Assembly (NCBI RefSeq): GCF_964355755.1
Contig: NC_092676.1
Span: 16,102,288-16,166,287 of the forward strand
Length of the DNA stretch: 64,000 nt
Source: Antedon mediterranea
Taxonomy: Eukaryota > Echinodermata > Crinoidea > Comatulida > Antedonidae
Reading direction: 5' to 3'
The notes below the pieces were generated by a model. It searched no databases and was not told where the DNA came from. It saw only the letters and a program-made list of their open reading frames with translations. Of the stretch, positions 12,701-27,700 are shown one piece after another. How positions within the stretch are numbered: the stretch's first letter is position 1; every line of letters begins with the position of its first letter. Position numbers and translations under genes: made by a program.

Positions 12701-15700
12701 ATATCTAATGGCGATAATTAACACGCTCTAATGCACGTTCAAATGTTGAGAATTTCAGCCATGTGATGTTCTAATTGTGCGCGCCATCTATATCAGTTCT
12801 ACTACACGTCTAAAGTTGGAGCACTGCCTTTTTTTAATTGCTTAGCTTCAGGCCTAGCATTCGTCAATGATTTATGATGGATAAATTGAATAAAAGTAGG
12901 TGAAAAATTGACTGCTCTATTTTCCACTCACCTCTGTCTCATAAACATTATTTGTATTAGTAGAGCAGTTAACGCCATAAAAATAGCCAAGTTGTGCACT
13001 TTATTACCAAAGCATGAAACTTTCCACAAAGTTTCTTTGATGTATATAGATTCAAAATATCGGGGGGTGCCAAGTGTCCAACGTCCGGTATGGCGGCCAT
13101 CTTGATTTCAAAATGGCCACCATAAAAACAAAAAGTGTTCATATCTTGGCAACTATAAAGAGTAGAGACTTGATTCTGGTGTTAAATTGTTCACAAACCA
13201 CATATTTCTATTTGCTCTAATGAAAAGTTTCGTCCAAAAATGACCGGAAATGACGTTTCTTCCAGTTTGACCTTTGACCTCTTATCTGTATATCTCAGTA
13301 ACTACTGATCATTTTCAATCGATTTTGGTGTCATTTTGTTCAGAATAAAAACATTTATATTTGTAGTAATGAAACATTTTCACATAAAATGACTGGAAAT
13401 ACAATTTATAACCTTTGACATATATAATTATGTGAACATACTGTATGTGGTTAAATTGGTATAAATGCACCTAATTTTTTTACCGAAATAAATGACACGG
13501 AATTATTATTCTGAATTTTTAACTTTTGATGTGATAGGATAGGCATAAAGTATGACAGATCACTGAGCTCATCTATGCCGACATGTTTGCTAAACTGTGA
13601 TGTGTCAATTGTTTTTTCGTTGCATCTAAAAAAATGTACTCCATTTTTATGGTAATGGGCCTTTGCTGTAAACCTTTCATCTGAATCCTTTTCCTCGATT
13701 TTCTCTAGTCATTGATTTTTTAGCAAAATCCGAACTAAATCAATTCGTAAAAGACATCTCAATATAATTATTCAAGTAATCCTCAAATTAGTGACATGGA
13801 CCTACAATATACTGTTCTGTACAAGACCTGTTTAAGCATCCACCTGTGGACTTTCACTTTAAAGGTCTTGGTTTCCTAATCATACAAGAAACCATGTCTA
13901 ATTTCAAATCAATCAAAGTAGTGGGTCCTGACAAAGAAGGGGGTGTAAGACCATCCACAGACAAAGAAGGGGTTGTAAGACCATCCACATACAAAGAAGA
14001 GGGTATAAGACCATCCACAGACAAAAAAGGGGGTGTAAGACCATCCACAGACAAAGAAGGGGGTGTAAGACCATCCACACACAAAGAAAGAGGTATAAGA
14101 CCATCCACAGACAACGAAAGGGGTGTAAGGCCATCTACAGACAAAGAAGGGGATGTAGGACCGTCCACAGACAAAGAAGGGGGTATAAGACCATCCACTG
14201 ACAAAAAAAAAAGGGTATAGGACCATCCACAGACAAAGAAGGGGGCGTAGGACCGTCCACAGACAAAGAAGGGGGTGCAAGACCATCCACTGACAAAGAA
14301 AGGGGTATAGGACCACTTACAGACAAAGAAGAGGGTATAAGACCATCCCCAGACAAATAAGGGGTGTAGGACCATCCACAGACAAAGAAGGGGTGTAGGA
14401 CCATCCACAGACAAAGAAGGGGAGAAGACCATCCACAGACAAAGAAGGGGATATAAGACCATCCACAGACAAAGAAATAAGACCATCCACAGACAAATTA
14501 AAGGAGTGCAAGACCATCCATACACAAAGGGGTGTATAAGACCATCCACATACAAAAAAGTGGTGTAACACCATCAACGGACAAAGAAAGGGGTGTAATA
14601 CCATCAGACAAAGAACAACAGACAAAGAAGGGGGTATAAGATCACCCACATGTACAGAAGGGGTATAAAACCGTCCACAGAAAAAGAAAGGGGTGTAAGA
14701 CCATCCACAGACAAAGACGGGGGTGTAGAACCGTCCACAGACAAAGAAGGGGGTGTAAGACCATCCACCACTGACAAAGAAAGGGATATAGGACCACTTA
14801 CAGACAAAGAAGGGGTATAAGACCATCCACAGACAAATTAAAGAAGTGGAAGACCAGCCATACATAAAGAAAGGGGTGTATAAGACCATCCACATACAAA
14901 AAAGGGGTGTAATACCATCAACGGACAAAGAAAGGGGTGTAATACCATCAACAGACAAAGAAGGGGGTATAAGATCACCCACAGGCACAGAAGGGGGTAT
15001 AAGACCGTCCACAGAAAAAGAAAGGGGTGTAAGACCATCCACAGACAAAGAAGGGGGTGTAGAACCGTCCACTGACAAAGAAAGGGGTATAGGACCACTT
15101 ACAGACAAAGAAGGGGTATAAGACCATTCACAGACAAAAAAGGAGGTGTATGACCATCGGACCATCCACAGACAAAAAAGGGGATGTAAGACCACCCACA
15201 GACAAAGAAGGGTGTAAGACCATCCACAGACAAAGACAGGGGTGTAAGTCCATCCACACACAAAGAAAGGGGTTTAATACCATCAACAGACAAAGAAAGG
15301 GGTGTAATACCATCAACAGACACAGAAGGGGGTATAAGACCATCCACAGACAAAGAAAGGGGTATAAGACCGTCCACAGACAAAGAAAGGGGTCTAAGAC
15401 CATCCACAGACAAAGAAGGGTGCATAAGACTATCCACAGACAAAGAAGGGGGTGTAGGACCATCCACAGAAAAAGAAGGGGTGTAGGACCATCCACAGAC
15501 AAAGAAGGGAGTGTAGGACCATCCACAGACAAAGAATGGGTGTAAGACCATCTACAGACAAAGAAATGGGTGTAAGACCATCCACACATAAATAAAGGGG
15601 TGTAATAATACCATCAACAGACACAGAAGGGGGTATAAGACCATCCACAGACAAAGAAAGGGGTATAAGACCGTCCACAGACAAAGAAAGGGGTCTAAGA

Positions 15701-18700
15701 CCATCCACAGACAAAGAAGGGTGCATAAGACTATCCACAGACAAAGAAGGGGGTGTAGGACCATCCACAGAAAAAGAAGGGGTGTAGGACCATCCACAGA
15801 CAAAGAAGGGAGTGTAGGACCATCCACAGACAAAGAATGGGTGTAATACCATCTACAGACAAAGAAATGGGTGTAAGACCATCCACACATAAAGAAAGGG
15901 GTGTAATAATACCATCAACAGACACAGAAGCGGGTAAAGACCATCCACAGACAAAGAATGGGGTATAAGATCATGTACAGACAAAGAAGGAGGGTTAGGA
16001 CCATATTAACCGAGGAAGCATACAAAAATAAGATGCAATCAAAATAGGCCTACCACTTGGAAAACAATAAATTGTAGAATAACTATGGCTTAATTGTTGA
16101 AATAGAAAGGGTTCTTTGTAAGGTCATTAATAATATATTGATATAAACACGATCATCGTACTATATTCATTTGACAATCAATTACAGTCTGTCTCGAAAA
16201 GAAGCTCATACTATCACCTTTTCGATAACATGTATGTTATTTCCTCTGTCAAACTATTAAAACTTTTAGCGAATCAGAAGGTGCCAACATCATTGAACTA
16301 ATGGTACCACCAAGCACAATGTTTACCAATTTTATGTACTATATACAATTTAAGTCCATTAATCATTTAATATAATTACGCCTATCAGGTTAAAGTTCAA
16401 AATTAGGTGCACTTTAGACCAACAAAAACCACCTACAGTATATTCACATAATTAAAAATCAATAAATTAATGTCAAAGGTCATAAATTGTATTTCCGGTC
16501 ATTTTATGTGAAAACGTTTTATTACTACAAATATAAATGTATTTATTCTGAACAAAATGACACCAAAATCGATTGAAAATGACCAGTAGTTACAGAGATA
16601 TACAAATACGAGGTCAAAGGTCAAACTGTAAGAAACGTCATTTCCGGTCATTTTTGGACGAAACTTTTCATTAGAGCAAATAGAAATATATAGTTTGTGA
16701 ACAATTTGAGACCAGAATTAAGTCTCTAATGTGTATAGTTGCCAAGATATGAACATTTTTTGTTTTTATGGTGGCCATTTTGAAATCAAGATGGCCGCCA
16801 TACCGGACGTTGGACACTTGGCACCCCCCGATATTTTGAATCTATATACATCAAAGAAACTTTGTGCCAAGTTTCATGCTTTGGTAATAAAATGCACAGC
16901 TCATGTCATTAACTGCTCTACTATATATCATTCCAGTTATATTGAATGTCTTACCTGAATTTCCTGCTGTAGCCTATCTATATCAGTAACTTTGACATCT
17001 CTACTCTGTGACATCAGAATGATTGATGTATGCTGGCCTGTTACACTATTCTTTTTTTCTTCTAACAACCTATTTAATTCATTCTTTTTATCTTCCTAAA
17101 ATAAAAAAAAATAGCTAGCATTACATAAATTTTAGTAAGAGAACAACAATGAAAATATATTGCTTCTTTATTCTTCATTCAATATTGATGGAAGGGTTTA
17201 ATAAATGTCGAGTTGATGTTAAAGAAGCAGATGTAACAAAGAGAAAACAATTTAAGGAAATATCAATTAATATCTAATAATCAATAGTGATTGATTTTGA
17301 TAATTTTATGACGATAATGATGACAATGACCCTGACGATGATACAGTAAAGATTTTGCTAATGGCAATGGAATTTTTTTCAGTTAATGGTGATTATTATA
17401 TATAATTATATTTCAAGATATATTTATTTCATACAATTAAAATCTTAGAAGGTAGCTTAAAGCTGAAATACAATAAATTTTTTTAGATAAAGAACATTAC
17501 AATGATGATATTATGAGCGACTTACCAACGTTCCCAGTTCGCATTGTAGTGTTTTTGCCTTTCCCTTTAAATGTCTAATTTCTTCTTGCTCTCTCATTCT
17601 GATAGAATCTAACTCCTGTTTTTTATTTTTTATTAGTTCAAGTTGTCTTTGTCTCTCCATCTCCCTTCTAGCAGCCTACAGATATAATAATAATTGTATT
17701 AGTTTAATTAAAACATACAATACAATACTATTTATTGTCATTTTAACAACAATGCTGTGGGTATCAGAGGCTGGATCAATGGAGATCCAAATAAAATCTG
17801 CAAAATGCTAATTCAAAAGGATAAAGTAAAACAGCCAGAAAGAAATTGCAAAGCTTTCGGGTAGCACAAACCCTTCAAAATATGAAATATTATATTTGAA
17901 TAAAACTGAAATTGAATATTAAAATAATAGCATTACATGGTATATACTGATGATAGAAAGAAGATGGGCAAATAAGCATAGTAAAAAACATGTAATACCA
18001 ACAAAGGGTTATAAAACATATACTAAAATACAATGAAACATTGGAAAATATTTATAAAATTAAATATACTGAGGATACTTGTAGTAAATATGTAAATAAT
18101 CTTCTGATGACGGTGATAAACAAGTATCCACAAACCTCTCTTTGCTCCATTATTTTTCTCCTTTGTTCTTCTTGTTCTGCTTCTATTTCTCTTTGCCTTG
18201 CAAGCTGTTTCTCTAATTCCATTTGTCTTCTCCTCTCTTGTTCCATTCTTATTCTTTCCTTTCTTTCATGCTCCTGTTTTTCCAAGTACTCTTGCCGATC
18301 CTGAAAATAAAACGTAATTGTTAATGTATAAACCTATCTATCCTAATCTATGTTTAAAAATGAAACGCTGTCACTAACTTTTGTACCCAATAACAAAAAC
18401 TGAACAAATTAATAAAGTGACAACTTAAAATCTAAGACATTATTTTATATCATACACCTCTGTTTACTGGCTTGAGGCTTTGTTTTTGTGTGAATAAACT
18501 GAATAAAAATTAAATATTCATGATTGTTCTTTATGGTTTCATTTATCTAATTTACAAACTTACTCTTTCTTTCTTCTGTTCTTCCTGCAGCATTGCTCTA
18601 CGTCGTTCAAGTTCAATTTATCTAATTTACAAACTTACTCTTTCGTTCTTCTGTTCTTCCTGCAGCATTGCTCTACGTCGTTCAAGTTCCATTTATCAAA

Positions 18701-21700
18701 TTTACAAACTTACTCTTTCTTTCTTCTGTTCTTCCTGTAGCATTGCTCTACGTCGTTCAAGTTATTTATCTAATTTACAAACTTACTCTTTCTTTCTTCT
18801 GTTCTTCCTGCAGCATTGCTCTACGTCGTTCAAGTTATTTATCTAATTTACAAACTTACTCTTTCTTTCTTCTGTTCTTCCTGCAGCATTGCTCTACGTC
18901 GTTCAAGTTCAATTTATCTAATTTACAAACTTACTCTTTCTTTCTTCTGTTCTTCCTGCAGCATTGCTCTACGTCGTTCAAGTTCCATTTATCTAATTTA
19001 CAAACTTACTCTTTCTTTCTTCTGTTCTTCCTGCAGCATTGCTCTACGTCGTTCAAATTCCATTTATCTAATTTACAAACTTACTCTTTCTTTCTTCTGT
19101 TCTTCCTGCAGCATTGCTCTACGTCGTTCAAGTTCAATTTATCTAATTTACAAACTTACTCTTTCTTTCTTCTGTTCTTCCTGCAGCATTGCTCTACGTC
19201 GTTCAAGTTCCATTTATCTAATTTACAAACTTACTCTTTCTTTCTTCTGTTCTTCCTGCAGCATTGCTCTACGTCGTTCAAGTTCCATTTATCTAATTTA
19301 CAAACTTACTCTTTTTTTCTTCTGTTCTTCCTGCAGCATTGCTCTACGTCGTTCAAGTTCCATTTATCTAATTTACAAACTTACTCTTTCTTTCTTCTGT
19401 TCTTCCTGCAGCATTGCTCTACGTCGTTCAAGTTATTTATCTAATTTACAAACTTACTCTTTCTTTCTTCTGTTCTTCCTGCAGCATTGCTCTACGTCGT
19501 TCAAGTTCCATTTATCTAATTTACAAACTTACTCTTTCTTTCTTCTGTTCTTCCTGCAGCATTGCTCTACGTCGTTCAAGTTCCATTTATCTAATTTACA
19601 AACTTACTCTTTCTTTCTTCTGTTCTTCCTGCAGCATTGCTCTACATCGTTCAAGTTCCATTTATCTAATTTACAAACTTACTCTTTCTTTCTTCTGTTC
19701 TTCCTGTAGCATTGCTCTACGTCGTTCAAGTTATTTATCTAATTTATAAACTTACTCTTTCTTTCTTCTGTTCTTCCTGCAGCATTGCTCTACGTTGTTC
19801 AAGTTATTTATCTAATTTACAAACTTACTCTTTCTTTCTTCTGTTCTTCCTGCAGCATTGCTCTACGTCGTTCAAGTTCAATTTATCTAATTTACAAACT
19901 TACTCTTTCTTTCTTCTGTTCTTCCTGCAGCATTGCTCTACGTCGTTCAAGTTCAATTTATCTAATTTACAAACTTACTCTTTCTTTCTTCTGTTCTTCC
20001 TGCAGCATTGCTCTACGTCGTTCAAGTTATTTATCTAATTTACAAACTTACTCTTTCTTTCTTCTGTTCTTCCTGCAGCATTGCTCTACGTCGTTCAAGT
20101 TCAATTTATCTAATTTACAAACTTACTCTTTCTTTCTTCTGTTCTTCCTGCAGCATTGCTCTACGTCGTTCAAGTTCCATTTGTCCTCGATCAAAGTTTA
20201 GTTTCTTCTTTTCTTCTAAACTAACTAATAAAGCAATAAAAACATGGTTATTCAGGTAATTCTATTTAAAATAAAAATTCATACAAGCAGAATATACAAA
20301 ATAATTCAACATTAAAGAATAACAATGCTTTCTTAAATTTATTTTAACATAAAATTAAAACATAGTGAAATACAAAAGAAATTAGATTAGAAAAGTATAA
20401 AAGTAAAATTAATACCACTTACAAATTTTTGGTTTATCTTCCATGGCATCCGATTCTACACTGCCCTGCTTGACAATAGTTGGTGAAAGTGGCGGAGGAG
20501 CACCAACAGCATTGCCTATAGGGGCCATGCCTCTCCTGTACGATGGAGGAATGAGTTCTTGCGGTAAGGTTTTGGGCAAGGGTTGGCCTGACTTGGCAAC
20601 ATCGACTAGATGCATAGCAAGACAGAACTCTTCTGAGGTAAGCTTTCCATCATTATCAATGTCAGATAATCCCCTAGAAAAGAAAATATAGAGTTCTAAA
20701 TTAAATTAATTACAATCCAAAGAAGGGGGAAAAAAATAATTTCATGTTTTTTTTGGTGTTTCCATTGTTTTGAATTGAAGGGCCATTTTTAAGGTTTATT
20801 TTAGCTTATAACATAACACAATGTCTTTGAGAACAACATACAGTGGTATACTATAGTGTGTTTATCTCAATAGATAAAGGTTTATGAGGTTGAAAATAGA
20901 ACAATAGGCCTTTTCTATGTAATTTCGAAATATACAGAAATTACAACTAAAACCCCATTTACACTTATGATTTGGGTTGACCTGGGCTTATGCAGTGACT
21001 TGAGAGCATGTATCATCAGGGCCGTCATTTGCAATGCAAGTGTAAACATGAACCAGGCCCAAACTAATAAATCTTGATCCACCCTGGACTGGCCCAGGGC
21101 CCAATTGTAAGTGTAAAAGATGGGGCCATAGACAAGTAAATTTATACTCATACTACAACCAAGGCAAACTAACAACAGAGGGCACTGAGCTCGCCTTGCC
21201 AAAATAGGAACTTGTAACAGTCCTTTGATCTTATGTCTGGCTGCAACAAATATCAACAGGACTGTACTATGTACATATTATCAGTGGCGCATGGTGCCTA
21301 ATAAGGAGCATGAAACTGATCGTGTTGCATAAACTCTTTGATCTCCGGAGCTCAGCATCCTGTTGTTAGATTGGCTTGCTACAACTTACCATATTTCTGC
21401 TAATGCTGTATTAGATAGGAAAGACTTCTGTAGGATTGCTCTTGCTTCAACGCCAGTCAGAAATCCTTTTCTTTGTCTATCGTTCTGGTTAAACATCTGC
21501 TTGTACTTCAGTTTCATTGGATGAGGAATCGCCCAATCAGCACCTAGAGAACCACTTCTAGATCTATGAACAGACACATGAGTGAGTGAGTGGCCGAGCG
21601 GTTTATGAGCGAGTGGCCGGCCGAGAGGTTAGGACAGTGGAACCGTAATTACGTCCAGTGTACACAACTAGCTTGTGTGCACTTTAAAAGAACCTAGTAC

Positions 21701-24700
21701 ATCTTCCAAAACGAGTACGGGGTTACCCCGGTGTATTAGTACATCACAGCCACTTATCACCAACTGGGCCCTCTGGGAGACCAGGCTTTGACTGAAGAGG
21801 TCACCCAGTATAAAAAAAAAAAAACTAATTTAATTGATTCTAAACAAGACTTTCCAATAATTATTTTAATTTCTTTAATTTTAATTTTTGGTTTTCTTTT
21901 AGGTAGATGACTTAAAACAAAATTATGGTTAAGTGTTTTCCTTAGCTTAGCTTGGTGGATGGCCACCGATATTGTAAATAACTTTTACATACCTACTATC
22001 TGGTGATCCTACAATGGGTGCAACTCCTACTGGCTGCATGCCTACAGGCATCTGTGAACCCATGATAGGTACACTCTTAGTAGCCTTGGGTCCAGGTTGC
22101 ATGATAGAGCCTGGCATATGCATACCACTAGATTGCAAGCCTGTAAATGATGCACTAGACATGTTCATTCCTTGCTGCATGTTGCCTAGGCCTTGCATAC
22201 CCATACCTGGCATTGGACCCATGTCTGTCAAAAACAACGGCATTTAGTTAAGCTTATCGTGGGTCCATCGTGTATGGCGCAATACATTTAAAGGAATTTT
22301 AGGGATGAAAATATGATACTGTCGGACAAACCAAAAATAACTTGTTGCACCTAAATTCAAAGCTCATTTAAGTATGTCTAATTTGAATGCCTTCTTTGTT
22401 TAAGGGTCTAAAAAATGGTTAAAATTTGAAACATAAACTTAAATCATTTAACAAATTATGAACATGATTGGTTTGGGAAATATTTAAGTTCTACATTTTT
22501 TTTAATTTCATACATTTACAGTAATCTATTATGGAAAACTGGTATCTAGGATTATTGGGCTATCCTGAATCTACTTGAGCATATTTGCAAATATATTTTT
22601 TTTTTACTCTGCTTCAACAGATTTAGTCTATATGTATTGAACATACAAAAATTGGAAGTAATATATATTTTCTTTTCACAAACAAAATCTTATCAATTTT
22701 GAAACATACAATTTTATTATGCAAGTTTGGTTGATGCTACTGTAGTTCAAATATAAATACAATTTTTATGTTAATCATCATTGCATTTCCATGGAAATGC
22801 ATCTGTAAAACAGATTATCTATAAATGGGCTCGATACACATTTAAAACAGATTCATATTGTATATCCACTATTATGATCACTAACCAAGAATAACCCTTA
22901 TGGCAGTAATTTAAAATCAATTATTTGACTATTGTCAATGTTGAGTATTGAATGAATGATGCATTTTATATATTTAATTCTATCCAAAATGTAAGTTTTG
23001 GTTCAATGTTTCAGTACATTATAAAAAAATTATAATGACCTTTAATGACTACATACTATTTTGATTAGTGTAACTAGACTGTTTTTGAGTAGGTATGTTT
23101 TATAAACGTTTTAGAGTAGGTATGTTTTATAATACTTTTGTATGTTCTCTTGCGAAAAACAGCTTTCTATAACTAAAAATATGACCCGCTGTATTAAAAT
23201 AATAACATTTCCTGATTTCTCGTTTTGACTTTTACAACAAGTCAAACTGACTCTCATTTATTTATGCAGCTAAATTTTACCGAACCATTTGGTATTAAAC
23301 ATTGGGAGTGAAAACAATCAGGAAGAGGAGGGCTATATTTCGTTCGAAAATCATTATGATTACCATTACATTTAAATAGACATTTTTCCACATGAATTAC
23401 TTACTAAAAGAGCCCATGGACATTGCTGGCTGCAATTTCAATGATGGTGGAAGGGCATTTGGTAATTCAATTCCCTGCAATTTCTTTTTGATCAAGAACA
23501 TTGCAATTGAGAACTCTAGTTTGTCCATTTTACCATCTTGGTTGAAATCTGCTAACATCCTACAATCACAAAATAAACATTTGTACACATTGTTATTTCC
23601 TTGTTTTGTTTTTGTGCAATTTAAAGATAAATTGTCCTACAAAACATGAAAAATAACTTTTGAATAAGTTTCAGTATTTAGTTATTTACTTTCTTAGAGC
23701 AAAAAACAAACAAAATAATGATTTACACACAATAAACATTCAATTTGACCAATAATTATATGTTTTTGTTTTTTTTCTTAAATTGAATATTGTTTTTGTT
23801 TCTGATCCAATTTTTGGTCAAAGTGAATAATTATTATACCCTATGGCCTATTAAACAAATAAAAAATTATGAAAAATAAAAAAAAAACCTTTTTCAGCTA
23901 CACAGTATTACCACATAGATTGAAATCCTTTCAAAGCTGAGTATTTTATACTACCAAGCTATTCAATTTTTACATTTTTTCCATTAAAATAAGGTTATAA
24001 CAGCAGTATAATTTTGGTGTACTGTGTTACTTTAGCTTTTTCTGAGAGGTATAAATAAAAAATTGCAAATTATTGGCATTGTTGCCAAACAGTAAATTGA
24101 ACATGAAAAAGTACTCATTTTGGATATCAACAACTAGGAAAAAGGGTCAAGACCTGTTTCCACGGGAACAATTGACATCCTTCCTAAGTATTTTGGAAGC
24201 TTATAATAACAAACGTTTAATTTAAAACAGGTACTGTATAGTAGTATCACATTGCTTCCTGACATTATAACAAACTTATATTAGAGTCATTAACGGATCA
24301 CTCACTTCCTGAAATATGTAAACTTAGACTGATGTTAAAACAATAAGCCTTTAATATGGATTTTGAATATATTTATATGCTCATGTCATAGTGTGTAAAA
24401 TACAGTAGGCAGGGCAGCTAATCCGATAGAAATCTATGCCACACAGTTTAAAGCATAGTTATGATTTCTTTTCAACAGGGTCCTTTTTTGCTGCCAGCAA
24501 ATAAACCAGATTAAATAGTGTACTGTATATAGTAATCTAAGTTTTTTTGGCAGAACATCACCCATTATTAGTTAATTGACCAATTCAGTCTAAAATCTAG
24601 TTATTTCTAGAATCAGGTCCATCAACAACAAACAAATTAAAAAACCTGCTTACCAAATTTGACCCAATACTTGATTAGGTAAATTAGACTTCAGAAAAAA

Positions 24701-27700
24701 CTCCCTTGCTTGATCACCTTAAACGAAAAAGATTTTAGGAAAATAGTATACAGTGGTCATATTCACTAATCCCAAATTAGATGAAATATTTCCCGTAAAT
24801 ATAAGTGTTTCACTTAAGTCAACATTTGAGGATTTCCTTTAATAGATAAGTGATTTTGAAGATCTGTATACATTTTAAGAGTGCGCCTAGTGTTTTCCTT
24901 TAGTCCTGTAAGTTGTAAATATGACCGTTGATATTTAAATTACTATATACAGTATGTATAGGTCAGAACAATTTCAAAACAATTAATTAGCATACTGTAT
25001 AACATTTTCACTGTAAATTTTCTTTACTGAAGTATGTTTTTATAACCCTTTAATTAGCTTATATCATAATACAGAGTATTACATAATAATCAGACTATCT
25101 ATATTAATTAATATCACTAATAGGGTGTAATTAATGTAGAGCATTCTATTGTATTATGTAGCCTTATATTTCAAAATATTTTTCCCATTCATCTGAGTGA
25201 AAAAATAAGCCTCCACAATAAAAAGGTTCATACAATAACTCTTATGTCCCCTCATGCTGATAACATGGTATAAAACTGACTTCAAATAATGAGAGGCAAG
25301 CCATGATTTGATCTTTATTTGATCATCATCATGAATGAACAATAATAAATGATCAAATAAAGATTGAACCTTTGAATCATGGCTTGCCTCTCGTTATTTG
25401 TTATTCATGCTGATAATATGTGAACAATACTTACAACCTCTGCATGAATTATTATGTTTATTTGTAATATTGCCATATTATTCAGTTCTTTCTTATGCAT
25501 CAATGGTTTGCAAAGTTAATCATTTCCTTTTTTCCCTCATTAATTTTCTTGTATTATAAAAGAGTGGATCAAAAATGTATACACTTACCGGTAATAAATC
25601 CATTTATTGGTTTCAATTCATAGAAATTTGTATCATGCTTTGCACGATCTTCTGGCAAGATTCGCCAATCTAAAAAATAAATTCAAACCAATTCAAAAGT
25701 CATAATGCTACCCCAATGTCGACTGAAATGTCACTTATTACTTTCTGCTACAAAGATTGTGTGAAATAATTTCGTTGTTAAAGTGAAAATGTCAAAGAAA
25801 TATAATTGTTATAATTTGAAAATCATGATCGAGATGTGAATGCACTTGCATACAAGCTGACACTTTTGATTTGGAGCCTTCTTTTAAAGATGTATTGTCC
25901 CCCAAAAACATGAAAAATGAAGATTAATTAAATCAGATTTTGAATAGGTTATTTTGTAGTTTGGATAAAGTTAATTACTTCCATTGAAGTTTTCACTTAT
26001 AAAATAACATGATAAATGTTTAAATTCAACCAAAAATCCATTGACTGGCAGGCAGCCAATTTGACTACTTGTTGCTTTAAATTCCAGTTTTTTTAAAATA
26101 AATTTGTTTTGATCCAATTTTTGGTTGAAGTCAATAACTATTATGTGACATTAAAATGGCATATTTAAAAAAAAAAATTGTAAAAAATTATTTTTCAGGG
26201 AGAAAATACATTTTTAAAGTCAGTCTCTGCAAAAGTGCATTTAAATTAACTGTAGTGTAAATATGTTCTACAGTAATAGAAATGGAAATTGTAATTTAAC
26301 CTATATATATTTAAGGGAAAATGTTGATGGGAAAAATTCTGATATAGTATATTGACATTGTATCAAAACCAGAATGATATATTTAAGTACTGTACTGTAC
26401 AAATTAAACACGGTAAAGGTCGCCCTCGAGCTTAACTAGAAACTGAGAAAACTCGGATAGGTTCTCCACAGCAGCCAGTAGTTTCAGCACCTATTATCAG
26501 CACACATAGTGTAGTTATTAGTGTTATAAGTGTACTATATGTATGACAGTAAAACCATCTTGCCTACAGTTCTGTCTACACTATCAAACTAGTTTGACAA
26601 TATATGGGCACATCACATTTTTTTAGTCACATAAAGTGCACAGTAGACAGAGCTTAAGGATGCTCAGCATGGAACAGTTATCCACGAACCAATGCCTAAC
26701 ACATGCTAGTCTGATATTCTCATTACACCATCACTTTCCTAACTGTGTATTGAATCATGAGTACTGACATTAGTTACTAAAAGGAAGTTTGACAGTTCAT
26801 GGAAATTACTACTGTAGTAAAAGGCTAATGATAACGCCATATTTTAAGCTCTGTTTACACTACCAAACTTTATGTGACAACAAAATGTGATGTGCCCATA
26901 TGGACATGATGATGTCATATCACTACCATATTTGGGAATATCACTACCATATTTGGGCACAGCTCTTTTTTGTCAAACTACTTTGATAGTGTACACAGAG
27001 CTTTACAAAAAAGCTTAAACACTATTCATAAAACGCCCGAATGTATTGATACTAAATAGGCCTAATGTATAATATGGTCGAACAGTTAAGACAGGGTAAC
27101 CATTTTAAAGTTCTGCACATATACTATCATCAGCTACCTAACCCCAAAACACATCATTTTTAATTATTAAAGTTCATATTGTAACTTTTCAGTAATTTTC
27201 TCTAAAGAAAATTAGATAAAACTGGATTAAAAGAATAATAATAATACGCCAATAGATTCTTTAAAAATTGTATTGATGGAATGCAACAGTGTATTTTAAT
27301 GTTTAAGGTGGAAAGTCCAGTAATAATACTGTTACTGAAAGTAAAAGAAGAGAGGAAGAGAAAATGCTGCGAAATACTACAAACTTACCATCAGATTCGT
27401 GAAATTGAAATGGCCAGTTGAAGTTAGAGGGTCCTAAATATCCGTTATTCATTATTTTAACAACTCGTTGTAAGTTATGTGTTAAACATGAGTGCTAGCT
27501 ATCGCAGTTAAAACTTGAAATACAGAGGTGAATAAATGGTTGCATTTTTTACATGAATCAGCGCAGGAAATGCTAATAAAATATTCATCAGTTTAAATAA
27601 TGAATCAAGTCCGTTCATTGACACAGTCACACGTTATACAAAGGATAGTACATAATTTAAAATAATTAGGAACAAAGAAAATAATAAGACAAACAAGGTC

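Noticed and set aside
13854-15890. Long minus- and plus-strand ORFs (up to 314 codons) rich in Trp/Cys/Phe or Lys/Glu/Arg
   Set aside because: They are translations of a 30 bp minisatellite in an intron; the period is a multiple of three, so frames stay open without selection.
18520-20259. Plus-strand ORFs of up to 297 codons with repeated [15 protein letters not shown]
   Set aside because: They are the antisense of the multiplied intersectin exon end; the 75 bp unit keeps frames open.
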